A stretch of 64,000 nucleotides of DNA from 'Nostoc azollae' 0708 (GCF_000196515.1 NC_014248.1:1659501-1723500), one strand, 5' to 3'; numbered from the stretch's first letter, positions 30,324 to 42,090 are shown. The notes: generated by a model not told the origin, from the sequence alone. Translations and numbers: made by a program.

Positions 30324-31079
30324 ATGTTATTACATCTCAGCACTTGGCCTGAAGTAGAAACTTATTTACAGCACTCTCAGGGAATTATTTTGCCCATTGG
30401 TTCTACAGAACAACATGGTCCTACTGGTTTAATTGGTACTGATGCTATTTGTGCAGAAGCTATATCCCGTGGAGTTGGTCAAGCAACTCAAGCTATGGTT
30501 GCACCAACAATCAATGTCGGTATGGCATTACATCATACTGCTTTTCCAGGGACAATTAGTTTGCGTCCTAGCACTTTAATTTTGGTAGTGCGAGATTATA
30601 TAACTTGTTTAGCCAAAGCTGGTTTTACCAAGTTCTACTTTATCAACGGACACGGTGGAAATATTGCTACTCTCAAAGCAGCTTTTTCAGAAATTTACGC
30701 TCATTTAGAAGATTTGCAAATTCCTAATGCATCAAAAGTGCAATGTCAAGTTGCTAATTGGTTTATGTGTGGTTCTGTGTATAAGCTGGCTCAAGAATTA
30801 TACAGTGATCAAGAAGGTTCTCATGCAACTCCTAGTGAGGTAGCTGTGACTCAATATTTTTATCCAGAAGCAATAAAAAAAGCATACCTGTGTCCAGAAG
30901 TTGTTTCTGGACATAAAATTTATGGTGCTGTTGATTTTCGTTTACGTTACCACGATGGCCGTATGGGTTCCAATCCTGCTTTAGCTACTCCAGAACATGG
31001 GAAACAGTTTTATGATTTGGCTGTGGAGGAATTAAGTAAGCGATATTTGGAGTTTGTGAAGGAAGAAGAAAGTAAATAA
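30324..31079 (+). CDS. Creatininase family amidohydrolase
   Basis: 251 residues. Metal ligands of the family are visible: ILPIGSTEQHGP (Glu, His), IGTDAICAEAISRG (Asp), INGHGGNIATL (His) and QEGSHATPSEVAVTQ (Glu). Thus a complete two-metal site. Family members hydrolyse creatinine, formamidopyrimidine intermediates or cut the mycofactocin peptide; the cyanobacterial single-copy form has no established substrate. It ends 28 bp or more before the DUF1016 remnant and is not evidently in an operon. Confidence 0.9.
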   Translation: MLLHLSTWPEVETYLQHSQGIILPIGSTEQHGPTGLIGTDAICAEAISRGVGQATQAMVAPTINVGMALHHTAFPGTISLRPSTLILVVRDYITCLAKAGFTKFYFINGHGGNIATLKAAFSEIYAHLEDLQIPNASKVQCQVANWFMCGSVYKLAQELYSDQEGSHATPSEVAVTQYFYPEAIKKAYLCPEVVSGHKIYGAVDFRLRYHDGRMGSNPALATPEHGKQFYDLAVEELSKRYLEFVKEEESK

Positions 31080-31110
31080 ACTTTTTACGTGAGATAATGA
31101 TAGAAATTAA

Positions 31111-31431
31111 ACTGCTCAAAATATCGTAATTAACGAGTACGAAAACACTCTCACAGATTTTATTCAACTTCTGGAATCATGTCAACGTGCTGCTGCTCGT
31201 TCACTTAATGCTATCATGACAGCCACCTACTGGGAAATTGGGCGCCGAATTGTAGAACTTGACCAAGGTGGAGAGAAACGAGCAGAATACGGTGCATCAG
31301 TTATAAAAAGACTTTCAAAAGACTTAATAGCCAAATGTGGTAAAGGATTATCAAAAAGTAATTTAGAACAAATGCGGCGTTTTTACCTACAATGGCAAAT
31401 TGCCGAGACAGTGTCTGGGGAATTCCGTTGA
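31111..31431 (+). pseudogene. DUF1016/YhcG-type nuclease, N-terminal fragment
   Basis: Open frame of 106 codons: NEYENTLTDFIQLLESCQRA, AARSLNAIMTATYWEIGRRI, VELDQGGEKRAEYGASVIKR, KGLSKSNLEQMRRFYLQW. This is the DUF1016 N-terminal domain of PDDEXK nucleases near 350 residues long; the nuclease domain is absent. The best ATG (31216) lies inside the domain, and the frame ends soon after the conserved WQ, so the gene is truncated at both ends. Confidence 0.8.
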
Positions 31432-31587
31432 TCTATGTTTATCTATTATATTATTATATAAGGAATATAAGGACGGACAAGATGCCCATCCTATGTCAAA
31501 GAGGCTAAGGGAGAGCTACAGTTGTTTTATACATCACCAATAACTTTACCAACATCCTGTTCAATACTTGGGAAACTTGTCTTTGAA

Positions 31588-32057
31588 TTAGTTCTTGAAA
31601 TTGCGTTTTCCTTTATAACTAGATATCTGAGCTAGAGTTTCTAAAGATTGCATTCCTGCATAGATTTTACCTTGAATCTCCCAAGTCAGATAACCTTTTA
31701 TTTTTGCTTTCTGACATAAATCAGGTTGTGGGTTAGTACCTTTAGGATCATATTAAATATATGTAATACTTGCCCATGCTTGTTTACCAAATAGTTCTTT
31801 TTGGTGGTGACAACATGGACACCAGAAAGCACCATAATTTTTCGCTTTAATTGTTTTTTTAAGGTATTCCGCTAAAGCGATTTGTGCTGCTCCTGAAAAA
31901 TTTTTTAGAGGTGGGGTTTTTGAGTCTTTAATATTTTACTGGTGATGAGATTTCGGGAATTTACGGAATATGATAATGGAGTCTCTTCGGCTTTAGTAAT
32001 AGTAGTAAATAAGGTTAAAGTTGCTGCGAATAAACCTGTAATAGTTGAGTATTTCAT
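31588..32057 (-). pseudogene. Exported thioredoxin-fold protein pseudogene
   Basis: From ATG 32057 a signal-like N-terminus (MKYSTITGLFAATLTLFTTI) is followed, after frameshifts, by NFSGAAQIALAEYLKKTIKA, KNYGAFWCPCCHHQKELFGK (a CxxC pair), a stop after ITYI, DPKGTNPQPDLCQKAKIKGY and IQGKIYAGMQSLETLAQISS to TAA 31588. This is the thioredoxin-like domain found in cyanobacterial VKOR-type or small glutaredoxin-like exported proteins. Frameshift and stop make it non-functional. Confidence 0.75.
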
Positions 32058-32229
32058 GACTTAAACTCATTTTTCCGAAGAACAATGTTGCCAATTCAAT
32101 TCTTAGAGATGATTTATAAAGTAAATGTTTAGGAGACAAGACGAATTAGCATAATCCTATTTATAATAGCATATATAGCCCCTTCCTCATTTGTATTAAA
32201 CGCTTATAATCCTTGCTTATACCAATTTT

Positions 32230-33306
32230 CTATGAGGCTGCATAGAATAAAGCTTGGTAAAACAGAGCTTCAAGGATGAAATCATAACTGGTCAAAGAGG
32301 AGATGACCTCAGAAGATAATTGAGCTAATTCATGTTGAACTCCTTGACGCAATTGGTCGAGATGTGAGAAACTTTCACCTTTGAACTGACGTTTAATAAA
32401 CTGCCATAATCGCTCCATGGGGTTAAGTTGAGGAGAGTGAGATGGTTGAAAAATGGGAATAATATTTTTAGGGCAAGACAGTGCCAAAGCTTGGTGTGCA
32501 GAAGCTTGATCCATCTGCATTAATGCCATATCAGAACCTAATTCCTGAAATAGGACATCCAAGAATTTCTGAAAATTTTCACTGTTTAGATGAGGATATT
32601 CCTGACAAAAATGCCATCCAGAGGTGGGTTCAACAACTCCATAAAGCCAAAATGCTTTTCGTGGCCACTGCACCCTCACTACAGGTTTAACACCACGAGC
32701 CGTAATCACTCACTCGTCCAGTTTCGGTCTTCAAACCTAATCTGGTTTCGTCCTGGCACAGGTAACTCAGTCGTTTTCCCCCACCCAATAGTTTCTCTAA
32801 AGCTACCAAGGCAAGGGGGATGTTTTCTTAAAAAGGTTTATAGCTTGCTCATCTTGTGATGAGCTGATGGGTCGAGGTACTTTCAATTTTGCCCCTAGTT
32901 TGTAGGGCACTAAACTGTAAACTGTCTTGTATTTGACTTGGACGTGCCATTCTTGCTCTAGCCATTCCACAATTTGCCTATAACTGCTAAACCTTTGGGG
33001 GGATTCTAACTTTGATATTAGTTGTGATAGCATTTCACCTTGTATTAAAGGAGTTGCCCCAGGCGCAGTTTTTACCTCTCAAAGAGAAGATAGTCCTCCT
33101 TTTCCATACCTTTGTAACCATCCTGTTATTGTTGACCCATCTCTGCCCAATCTTCGGCTCACTTCTTGATGCTGGGTTAATTGTTCTGTTTTTATCCACC
33201 ATAGCATTTGTAAACGTTATTTGTCTAATGCTGTCCGCGCATTTTTCAGGCTTTTTGACAAATAGTCAGCACTTTCTTGAACTTCTAGATTGAAAGGGCG
33301 TGCCAT
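32230..33306 (-). mobile_element. IS630-family transposase pseudogene
   Basis: From ATG 33306: MARPFNLEVQESADYLSKSL, stop after LDK, WWIKTEQLTQHQEVSRRLGR (helix-turn-helix), stop after GGLSSL, EVKTAPGATPLIQGEMLSQL, then a frameshift near 32.75 kb and the DDE part: YGVVEPTSGWHFCQEYPHLN, MALMQMDQASAHQALAL (second Asp), PSHSPQLNPMERLWQFIKRQ (Glu) to 32230. Two stops and one frameshift. Terminal repeats were not found. Confidence 0.88.
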
Positions 33307-33352
33307 TGCTTCCTCATGAGTCTTTATCTTCCATAATCTTTATTCTACAGTT

Positions 33353-34083
33353 CTATCTACACTCATTTAGACGTGGTATTAGACGATGATATTGGTTAAA
33401 CCACCCAAATGTTCTTTCTACTACCCAGGGTTGTGGTAAAACTTTAAATTCTTGCTTAGTAGGTCCTATGACTTCAACATGAGCTTGAATCATGAACCAA
33501 ACTGCAAGTGCAAATTTATCACCGTCATAACCGGAATCAACCCATAAAACTTGGACTTTTTCCAATAATTCTGTGGGTTCCTCTAGCAGTTCCATTAGTG
33601 CATAGGCAGTAAGTATTCGTTCTGGGGCATTCGCCTCACTAACAACAACTTTCAACACAAGTCCCAGGCTATCAACTAAAGTATGCCCCTTTCTTCCTTT
33701 TACGTTTTTACATCCGTCAAAACCATACACATCCCCTTTTTTTGGTCAGTCTTGACCGACTGACTGTCTACGGCAAGCACGGTAGGTTGTATTGATTTAC
33801 CTAATTTCGAGCGAACTTGACCACCCAATGTATGGTTGAATTTTTCCCAAACCCCCTGGCCCTGCCATTTCCTGTAATAGCTATATACCGTTGACCTTGG
33901 CGGGAAGTCACTTGGAAGCATATTCCATTGACATCCAGTTTTCAAATGATAATAGATGGCATTACATATTTCACCTATATCTGTTGTGGGTGGATACCCT
34001 CCTTCTTTGGCTGGTGGAATCAATGGGGCCAGGATTTCCCACTCCATATCACTTAAGTCTGTGGGGTAAGACTTTCGTTCCAT
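33353..34083 (-). mobile_element. IS5-family transposase in two overlapping frames
   Basis: First frame 34083-33700: MERKSYPTDLSDMEWEILAP, YHLKTGCQWNMLPSDFPPRS, VLAVDSQSVKTDQKK (catalytic Asp). Second frame, -1 relative, to 33353: MYGFDGCKNVKGRKGHTLVD, VLWVDSGYDGDKFALAVW (second Asp), VVERTFGWFNQYHRLI (Glu region). The frames overlap at an A-AAA-AAG heptamer, so a full protein could be made by programmed -1 frameshifting. The C-terminus stops about 25 residues earlier than usual after FNQYHRL, so this copy may be 3'-truncated and inactive. No terminal inverted repeats were identified. Confidence 0.85.
33736..33742 (-). promoter_or_regulatory. Putative -1 ribosomal frameshift slippery site
   Basis: A AAA AAG in the zero frame (codons CAA AAA AAG), followed by GGG. 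Slipping back by one base joins QKK directly to GDVYGFDGCKNVKG, restoring the normal IS5 transposase sequence. Confidence 0.65.
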
Positions 34084-34156
34084 CAGTAGCTATGTAAATA
34101 CCCTACATTTTATGTATGCTATCCTTCCAACATTCCTTTTCTACTCCCCTTTACAT

Positions 34157-34400
34157 TTACTTTATCAATAGCCTCTGAATCATTTGATTTTTAACTTGCT
34201 CAACGAGAACTTGAGCCTGTTTCATTTGATAGGGTTTTTGCATCTGGAACACTGCATGAGATTGAGCAATTTCTTCTGGTGTTAATATTGCTGTTAATAT
34301 TGACGATATATGAAATATATTGTGACACTTCTCTTTTAGCTTATCGACTAAGGTCAGGGGATGGTTCTCATTAGTAATCTTTTCTTCATCAATATATCCT
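34157..34400 (-). pseudogene. Unrecognised coding remnant downstream of the YbjN-like gene
   Basis: About 80 codons: NYLSRGYIDEEKITNENHPL, TLVDKLKEKCHNIFHISSIL, TPEEIAQSHAVFQMQKPYQM, KQAQVLVEQVKNQMIQRL, stop at 34157; a TAG lies just upstream of NSNYLSRG. Family not recognised. Probably the tail of a gene that followed the YbjN-like gene. Confidence 0.45.
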
Positions 34401-34448
34401 CTAGATAGATAATTGCTGTTCCTCTACATGTGATGACTGTGGATAGTT

Positions 34449-35431
34449 TTAAATTTTGTCTGCTTTTTCTATAACATCTGTTACTGTAATACCCTCATAA
34501 ATCAAAGAATAGGATTCTGTATAATCGGGCATATATTCAATCTGGTCGGTAGCATATTGTGGTAATAGATAACTCCCTCGTAAAAATTCATCCATTGTCG
34601 TGATGTTTGTATAAACAAAGTTGTTGATGAGTACGACAGGAGGAATAGCAACAGATACGTCGAAACTAATTTTATAGCGAAATTCTCTCAGTTCAAAATC
34701 TAGTTTAAAATTCCCTATAACTAGTTTATAAGCTCTATTGATAAATTCTGCAACAAGCAACAGTTTATTTGCAGGTACGAGAGTAGGATAAATTGAGTAA
34801 AAAACTATTTGCTGTTTTGAATATACTTTAGCGTAGCAATTCCATCTACAATTTTTACCTTGGTAGGTAAGACATAATATAGGTTCACCTTCAATTTTGA
34901 TCAATGCCCAGTCATCTTCTATAAAAAACTTGACCAATCCTTGAAAAATATCTTCATAGTTATAACTAGGATTAGCTAATTCTTTAACCCCCTCTACTAC
35001 TTCCTCAACTCTTTGGGAAATAGTTTCTTCATCCATAGCAGATATACTACTATCTATCCATTCTTCCAGCCCTTTCGTTATTTTATCTAGAGACTGAACA
35101 ATGGTTTCATCAGTTATTGATTGAAGATTATTTTCTGTCCAATCCTGGAAGAAATTGATAATGGCGCTGTTAAAATTTGCGCTGTCAGTTCAGATATGTC
35201 GTTATTTATTACAGGGTTGAGGTGATCCCAGAAGCTACGGTAGCTTGTTTCAACTGGTAAACGTGGTTGTTTAACTTGTAAGCCTAAGCAAATTTCTGTA
35301 TTAAAAAGTAGATGATTGGGTTCTGATTGACTAAGTTGATGAAGAGAAGTATGTGCATGATTCAAATCTGGGTACAGCAGTGGTTGTTTACTGATGACAA
35401 CAAGGCGGAAATACGAAGTTATAGGCGTCAA
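34449..35431 (-). pseudogene. YbjN-like hypothetical gene, frameshifted
   Basis: Two frames join into one protein. The N-terminal part (35431-35170) reads ITSYFRLVVISKQPLLYPDL and RSFWDHLNPVINNDISELTA; after a frameshift near 35170 it continues FNSAIINFFQDWTENNLQSI, TKGLEEWIDSSISAMDEET and a 195-codon open part with WALIKIEGEPILCLTYQGKN, QIVFYSIYPTLVPANKLLLV, FELREFRYKISFDVSV. The second half resembles YbjN/type III secretion chaperone-like domains. The 195-codon ORF (ATG 35036) may still be translated alone. Function unknown; surrounded by transposon debris. Confidence 0.5.
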
Positions 35432-35579
35432 TTTTAGCCCAGTATAATGGGATTTATTTCTATTGGTAATATGAGCGAACCAATTCGTAATCTGACTAAC
35501 GGTACTTAAACAAAAGTTAAGAGTAAAGAGAAACGAGTATAGTGCGGTTTCGGTGTAGCTTTCACGTTAACAGAAGCTG

Positions 35580-36889
35580 ATGAAAGAAACTACTGCCGCA
35601 GCAATGGCACCATGGTTTGAAAGATGGTGTCAAAGGTTTAATGGTGTATTTACTCATCAAGGGGAAAAAACTAGGAAACATTTTTAATCAGAGTTTAGAC
35701 ATTATTTAGTGGGATGATTGGGTGAAAGTGATAGAAAAAACCTATTTCAAATGGCAGAGAATGCCCTAGGGGTGACCTACCACCGATTACACCACGTTTT
35801 AACTGAAGCACCTTGGTCCAGTTCCCAAGTCAATGACCGTCGGTTAGAGATTATGAACAAGTGTAGTCAGAGGAGAATCACCAGAGGATTTAGCTTAATG
35901 ATTGATGATTATGACCATAGAAAAAGTGGGAACTTTAGGGATGGAGTAGGAAGAAAATATATTGGAGAAATTGGGAAAAGGGATAATGGAATAGTAGTAG
36001 TAACAACACATCTATATGATGGCAGTAAAAGCTTACCATTACATATAGAGTTATATCACCACGGTGATTCTTGACCCAAAGGGAAACAAGAGCCTCTATT
36101 TGAGAATAAACCTGAGTTAGGAATTAAATTAATAGATCTGACCTTAAGCCGTGGTAATCAACCAGGAATAGTAATTATAGATCCTGGATATGGCCACAAT
36201 ACATCTTTCTTATTAAAGATAGGAAATCGGAATTGAAAGTATTTAGGAGGATTAGGTAAAAATCCTAAAGTCCTTGCCAGTGGCTAAGAGGATAGTCCAC
36301 AAATAATTAGGTTAGATGAATTAGTACAAAGTTTACCCCAAGAGGCTTTTACAGAAATTAAACTGCAGTTAGATAAACCCAAAATATCATGGGTAGTAAT
36401 TAAAGAAGTAGAAATATCAGCCTTAACTGGAAAGGGCAATATTGCTATCCTCATCAACGGTTCTACTTTCTCTCGAGCCACTGATATTGACTACTTTATG
36501 ACCAAGGTTTCTTGATCAATTGTCACACCCCAATGGATAGTTGATACATATTCTCAAAGAAATTGGGTAGAAGTTGTTTACAGGGAAGCCAAGGGATGGT
36601 TAGGACTCAACGAATATCAAGTTCGATATAACAGCAGTTGACTGCGCTGCGCCATTTTATGTTGGTTTTCTGTGCCTACACTTTTATTCTTTCCCATCAG
36701 TGGACTGGAGGATTAAGACCAAGGTGGGCCAAGAAACCTCTGAATAATTTTACTGAAGCTTTAGAAGCGTTGAGAACAGCCATATCTTTTCTATTGATTG
36801 ATTGGTTAAACTGGAATCCGGACGTGTTTCCTTATTATAAAGCCAGTTTGGGCTACATTTGGGCTTCATTTTTGTTTAAGTCCCGCTAA
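35580..36889 (+). mobile_element. IS701-family transposase pseudogene
   Basis: From ATG 35580 the frame reads KETTAAAMAPWFERWCQRFN, stop after KTRKHF, FRHYLVG, stop, LGESDRKNLFQMAENALGVT, GFSLMIDDYDHRKSGNFRDG (first Asp), GIVVVTTHLYDGSKSLPLHI; further on KLIDLTLSRGNQPGIVIIDP, EVEISALTGKGNIAILIN after shifts, QRNWVEVVYREAKGWLGLNE (Glu) and the C-terminal VFCAYTFILSHQWTGGLRPR to TAA 36889. Many stops and shifts; clearly dead. Confidence 0.87.
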
Positions 36890-37083
36890 TCCACAAATTG
36901 TCAAAATTACTTGTTCATACTTATGGGGATTTAACCTGAATCATTCTTGGACAACTCGAAATATTTTTACAGAACGAATGCGGTGTTCAGTAAATACCCG
37001 TTTGCCTGAGAATTTCTGGTTTTCTTATTTCTGTTCAATCGTTAATTCTCGATTTTTGGGTTTCTTAATGGGAGTAGAAATTA
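36866..37083 (-). mobile_element. Transposase remnant (IS5-like DDE_Tnp_4 type)
   Basis: About 70 codons: STPIKKPKNRELTIEQK, stop, ENQKFSGKRVFTEHRIRSVK, IFRVVQE, stop, FRLNPHKYEQVILTICGLAG. The pattern KKPKNxxxxxxxYSGKKK is that of DDE_Tnp_4 transposases. Overlaps the last 24 bp of the IS701 remnant on the other strand. Confidence 0.65.
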
Positions 37084-37153
37084 AATCTTCTCCTTGGAAC
37101 TAGGTTTTCAACAAATTGAGCCGTTGTAATCTTCTAGCTGCGCTACGCAGTTA

Positions 37154-37732
37154 TCATCCTTCATGATATAGTATGTCGTTGAATTCTAAAATTGACAAAA
37201 GTCTATCTTCCCCTGCTGAAATTAACTTCTTGCCATCTGGTGTAAAAGCTAAATGCGAAACTCTTCCTTCATGTACTTTTTGCACCACTACTCGTTCACC
37301 GTCATTAAGTCTAACAATTACAATAGAGCCTACTAATGAACCTGATACCATATATTCACTGTTGGGATGAAAACAAACTGACTAGTATGCACTATACTCT
37401 GGGATAAATCTGTCAGCTAAGTACCTTTCTCCTATTTCTAAATTCCATAGGAAATATTTTGCATAGATACTGAGTGCAGCAAAATAGGATAAGTCTGGAC
37501 TGAAACTTGCCCAAAGTCCTTCCTTGGGACCATCATCCAATATTTGAATGATGACATTTTGATCAATATAATAAATATGTACTTGATTAATATCTTTCCG
37601 AACTACTGCAACTTTTCTTCCATAGGGAGTAATATTTGCTACTGCTAGTCTTTGATTCTTAGACTTAAAAACTATATATTCTTCGATTAACCAGTAGCGC
37701 TGACAACTTTGTATATTCCAAATCTCTGTCAA
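37154..37732 (-). pseudogene. WD40-repeat protein, C-terminal part with in-frame stop
   Basis: One frame reads ILTEIWNIQSCQRYWLIEEY, LAVANITPYGRKVAVVRKDI, GLWASFSPDLSYFAALSI, then TAG after PEYSAY, SVCFHPNSEYMVSGSLVGSI, VRLNDGERVVVQKVHEGRVS, HLAFTPDGKKLISAGEDRLL to 37154. The WD-type blades (FHPNSEYMVSGS, FTPDGKKLISAGED) are clear. Upstream the protein is cut by the IS982 remnant, so most of it is missing. Confidence 0.8.
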
Positions 37733-37777
37733 TATTTCAGATGGTACTGTTAATTAATATTGATCTTTAATTACTAA

Positions 37778-38560
37778 TTAAGCTAAATAAACAGCTAGGG
37801 TTTCAACTTTATTATCGGTGAATCCTAAAGAAGGTTTCCTTGGTTGCCAAGTATAAGCAATTAAAGCAGCAATCACATTAACCATAAAATTAATAACACT
37901 ACGATGTTGAGAATGAGCAAGTTGTGAAATATATATATTTGAGTTGCTCATTAACTCTTTCAATTAAAGAACGTTCTCGGAACATTGATTTTTCTTCAAC
38001 TGAGAAGAACTTATTTCTCATATTCTTCTTAAAAGGAGTGATTAACTTGAGTCCATTAGACCAAAGTTCCTGCCGAAGTTTTTGAGGAATATATCCTTTA
38101 TCTCCAAATAATTTTCCAGATATTTTCTTAGTTAAAGTAGGAGCAGTAACTCAGTTATCTACATTAATAGGAGTAATTTGAAACGCAAGTAATTCTCCTT
38201 GGTCATTAATAATGAAATGAAGTCTAAAGCCAAAATACGAACAAACTGAACTTTTACGCCAACCTGCTAAACCTTTAAATACCTGATTTGTCTTCGCTCT
38301 TTTAGGATGACAAATGGTAATAGAGGTACTATCAACTTTATTGATATCTGTGTTTACTCCTTTCAGACTATTCAGATAATAAATCAAAGGCATTAAAGCA
38401 TTTGGTATTAATTCGATAGATCTTTGATAACTTAGTAACTGAGGAAACTCACCTTGGCAATATTTTCGCATATGCTTCAGGTAATAATCTTTATTAAAAT
38501 TGCGGTAACTAGAGCGATAGCGCAGCGTGACAATGTAGGAGTCTTGGAAAATTGTTTCTG
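37778..38560 (-). mobile_element. IS982-family transposase pseudogene
   Basis: Reads TVTLRYRSSYRNFNKDYYLK, MRKYCQGEFPQLLSYQRSIE, NKVDSTSITICHPKRAK (first Asp), WRKSSVCSYFGFRLHFIIND, TGA after PINVDN, TKKISGKLFGDKGYIPQKLR (second Asp), [13 protein letters not shown] (Glu), then a frameshift and [29 protein letters not shown]. One stop and at least one frameshift. The DDE triad itself is still present. Confidence 0.85.
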
Positions 38561-38633
38561 TCGTATGATAGAGATTCTTAGATCTTAGATATTTCTCGTG
38601 TTCTTTGGGCTCGCTAATTCAAACATAATCATG

Positions 38634-38676
38634 TAACTCTAACTTTTGGCTAAAACAAAGCCAAAAGTTAGAGTTA
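38634..38676. repeat. Perfect 18-bp hairpin beside the IS982 remnant
   Basis: Left arm taactctaacttttggct (38634-38651), 7-base loop aaaacaa, right arm its exact complement (38659-38676). It is about 75 bp upstream of the IS982 transposase start. One arm recurs alone at 13930-13947. Confidence 0.9.
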
Positions 38677-38730
38677 GATAACATTAATTCTGCAAGATGT
38701 CTAATATTTATCAGCTACGAGACAAACAAC

Positions 38731-39017
38731 TTATTTATCATCTTTGTTTTGTGTTCCTCTCCATTGTTCTTGATGTTGTCTTTGTAGTTCTTTTACACAG
38801 AATTTCTCAAAAAAGGATCCAACTACAATAGCTGGAGGATCAATTTCTGCCAGACTCAAAGATATATCTCCCTCTCCTATTTTAGTTTGCCATAGAACAT
38901 CCAACTAACCAAAGCAATATCCCTCATAACATCAACTTCTCAAGGATGTTCTTTGATCAATTGCTTTGTTGTTTCTGTCCAATGATTTTTATCAATACCC
39001 AAGTAAGGAGATACCAT
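38731..39017 (-). pseudogene. Partner gene of the XRE regulator, frameshifted fragment, family unknown
   Basis: Starts at ATG 39017, immediately after the regulator stop (TAAATG). Reads VSPYLGIDKNHWTETTKQLI, KEHP, stop, EVDVMRDIALVSWMFYG, then a shift to WQTKIGEGDISLSLAEIDPP, AIVVGSFFEKFCVKELQRQH, QEQWRGTQNKDDK and TAA 38731. Tight coupling to a small XRE protein resembles controller-protein restriction or toxin-antitoxin units, but no diagnostic nuclease or toxin motif is seen. Confidence 0.5.
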
Positions 39018-39240
39018 TTAATCTAAGCCTTGCAATAATTTACTGGGTGACATTCCCAAAGCACGACCAATCAGGATAATGTTCAAGAAGGTAACATTTA
39101 TTTTCGCCACGTTCAACACCACCTATGTAGTTACGATATAGTCCTGCTAGTTCTGCTAACTGTTCTTGGGAAAGACCCTTAGCTTTCCTGACCTTGCGAA
39201 CGTTTTTGCCAAATTTTTGAAGTTGAGAATATTGTGTCAC
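39018..39240 (-). pseudogene. XRE-family HTH regulator, broken by an indel
   Basis: MTQYSQLQKFGKNVRKVRKA, KGLSQEQLAELAGLYRNYIG, GVERGEN is a standard Cro/C1-type helix-turn-helix, close to restriction controller proteins. After VERGEN the frame shifts; the next frame continues NVTFLNIILIGRALGMSPSK, LLQGLD, TAA at 39018, as expected for a full ~75-residue regulator. In the original frame translation ends at 39040 with an unrelated tail. Confidence 0.75.
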
Positions 39241-39451
39241 ATAAAGAACATAATATTTCCTGGTATTTAATTTCTATACACTATAAGTGTGATTTTTTGG
39301 TAAAGATCAATTCATAAGTACGCTAAAAGCAGCTATTTGCTATACAATGCAGCGAAAGTTCAATAATAAATAGGTGATCACCAATGAGCTAATAGCTCGA
39401 TTGTTGATAGTTGATAATAAATTAACCAAAAGCGGATAAGGATTTCAGATC

Positions 39452-40510
39452 ATGGGTAATTTAAGGCGCGTACCAGTTGGAATTGTTGGCGCGTCAGGTT
39501 ATGGCGGAGTGCAACTAGTTCGACTCTTGATGGATCATCCTGAAGTTGAATTGGTTTATTTGGGTGGTGAAAGCAGCGCCGGAAAAACCTTTGCTGATCT
39601 TTACCCCCATCTGGGTAATATAGTTGACCTAAAAATTGAAGCGGTAGATCCAGAAATCATTGCTAGTCGATGTGAAGTAGTGTTTCTGTCTTTACCCAAC
39701 GGTTTAGCCTGTCAAATCACTCCCCAACTTATAGAAAAAGGATCTAAGGTGCTGGATCTGAGTGCAGATTACAGATTCAGTGACTTAGCAACTTATATAA
39801 TTTGGTATGGTACACAAAGAAGTGATCGCAGCATTGCAGCTACAGCAGTTTATGGATTACCAGAACTGTACCGCGATCGCATTGCCGAATCTCAACTCAT
39901 TGGCTGTCCTGGTTGCTATCCCACAGCCAGCCTACTCGCACTTTCACCACTCCTCAAACAAGGTTTGATCGTTCCAGAAACAGCCATAATTGACGCTAAA
40001 TCTGGGACATCTGGTGGTGGTAGACAAGGCAAAATTAACCTCTTATTAGCCGAAGCAGACAACTCTCTAGGGGCTTATAACGTTGCCCGTCATCGCCATA
40101 CCCCAGAAATCGAGCAAATTTGTAGCGATTTAGCAGGACACGAAGTAACAATCCAATTTACACCCCACCTCATCCCAATGGTGCGGGGAATATTAGCCAC
40201 CGTCTACGCTACACTGCGAGACCCCGGTTTAGTTCGTGATGACTTAATCACGATCTACACCGCTTTTTACCGTAATTCCCCATGGGTAAAGATCTGTCAT
40301 AGTGGTACTTACCCCCAAACCAAATGGGCCTGTGGCAGTAATGCTTGCTATATAGGCATAGAAGTAGACCCACGGACAGGCCGCGTCATCGTCATGTCAG
40401 CCATTGACAACCTGATTAAAGGTCAAGCTGGACAAGCAATTCAGTGTATGAACGTCATGCTAGGCTGGGATGAAACCTTGGGGTTGCCCAAAGTCGGATT
40501 TTATCCTTAA
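39452..40510 (+). CDS. argC: N-acetyl-gamma-glutamyl-phosphate reductase
   Basis: 352 residues. Third step of arginine synthesis: NADPH-dependent reduction of N-acetylglutamyl-phosphate to the semialdehyde. N-terminal Rossmann motif [32 protein letters not shown], the catalytic Cys in [27 protein letters not shown] and [11 protein letters not shown] (His), with the terminal [19 protein letters not shown]. Complete and typical length. ATG 39452 follows AAGGATT. Confidence 0.97.
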   Translation: MGNLRRVPVGIVGASGYGGVQLVRLLMDHPEVELVYLGGESSAGKTFADLYPHLGNIVDLKIEAVDPEIIASRCEVVFLSLPNGLACQITPQLIEKGSKVLDLSADYRFSDLATYIIWYGTQRSDRSIAATAVYGLPELYRDRIAESQLIGCPGCYPTASLLALSPLLKQGLIVPETAIIDAKSGTSGGGRQGKINLLLAEADNSLGAYNVARHRHTPEIEQICSDLAGHEVTIQFTPHLIPMVRGILATVYATLRDPGLVRDDLITIYTAFYRNSPWVKICHSGTYPQTKWACGSNACYIGIEVDPRTGRVIVMSAIDNLIKGQAGQAIQCMNVMLGWDETLGLPKVGFYP

Positions 40511-40620
40511 GAGGGAATAGGGAATAGGGAAAAGGGGAAGCAAAGAAGAAAAATAAATTCTTCTTCCTGAACTCCTGATAGCGGAGCGTGGCGTAGGCCA
40601 TACTCCTGAACTCCTATTTC

Positions 40621-41928
<1,308 letters not shown>

Positions 41929-42090
41929 TTATATTGTGTTTAAAGGTTCAGACTTTTCAGTTTAATTCTGAACCAACCGTTAGTTTATGCGTTTCTGAGG
42001 AGAAATAGGCTGAGATTAAAGTAGATTTTCAATCATGAAGGGTTAAAGCGAACCTATTAAGTAATAAACCGAACATTGGTCACTGCTAAA

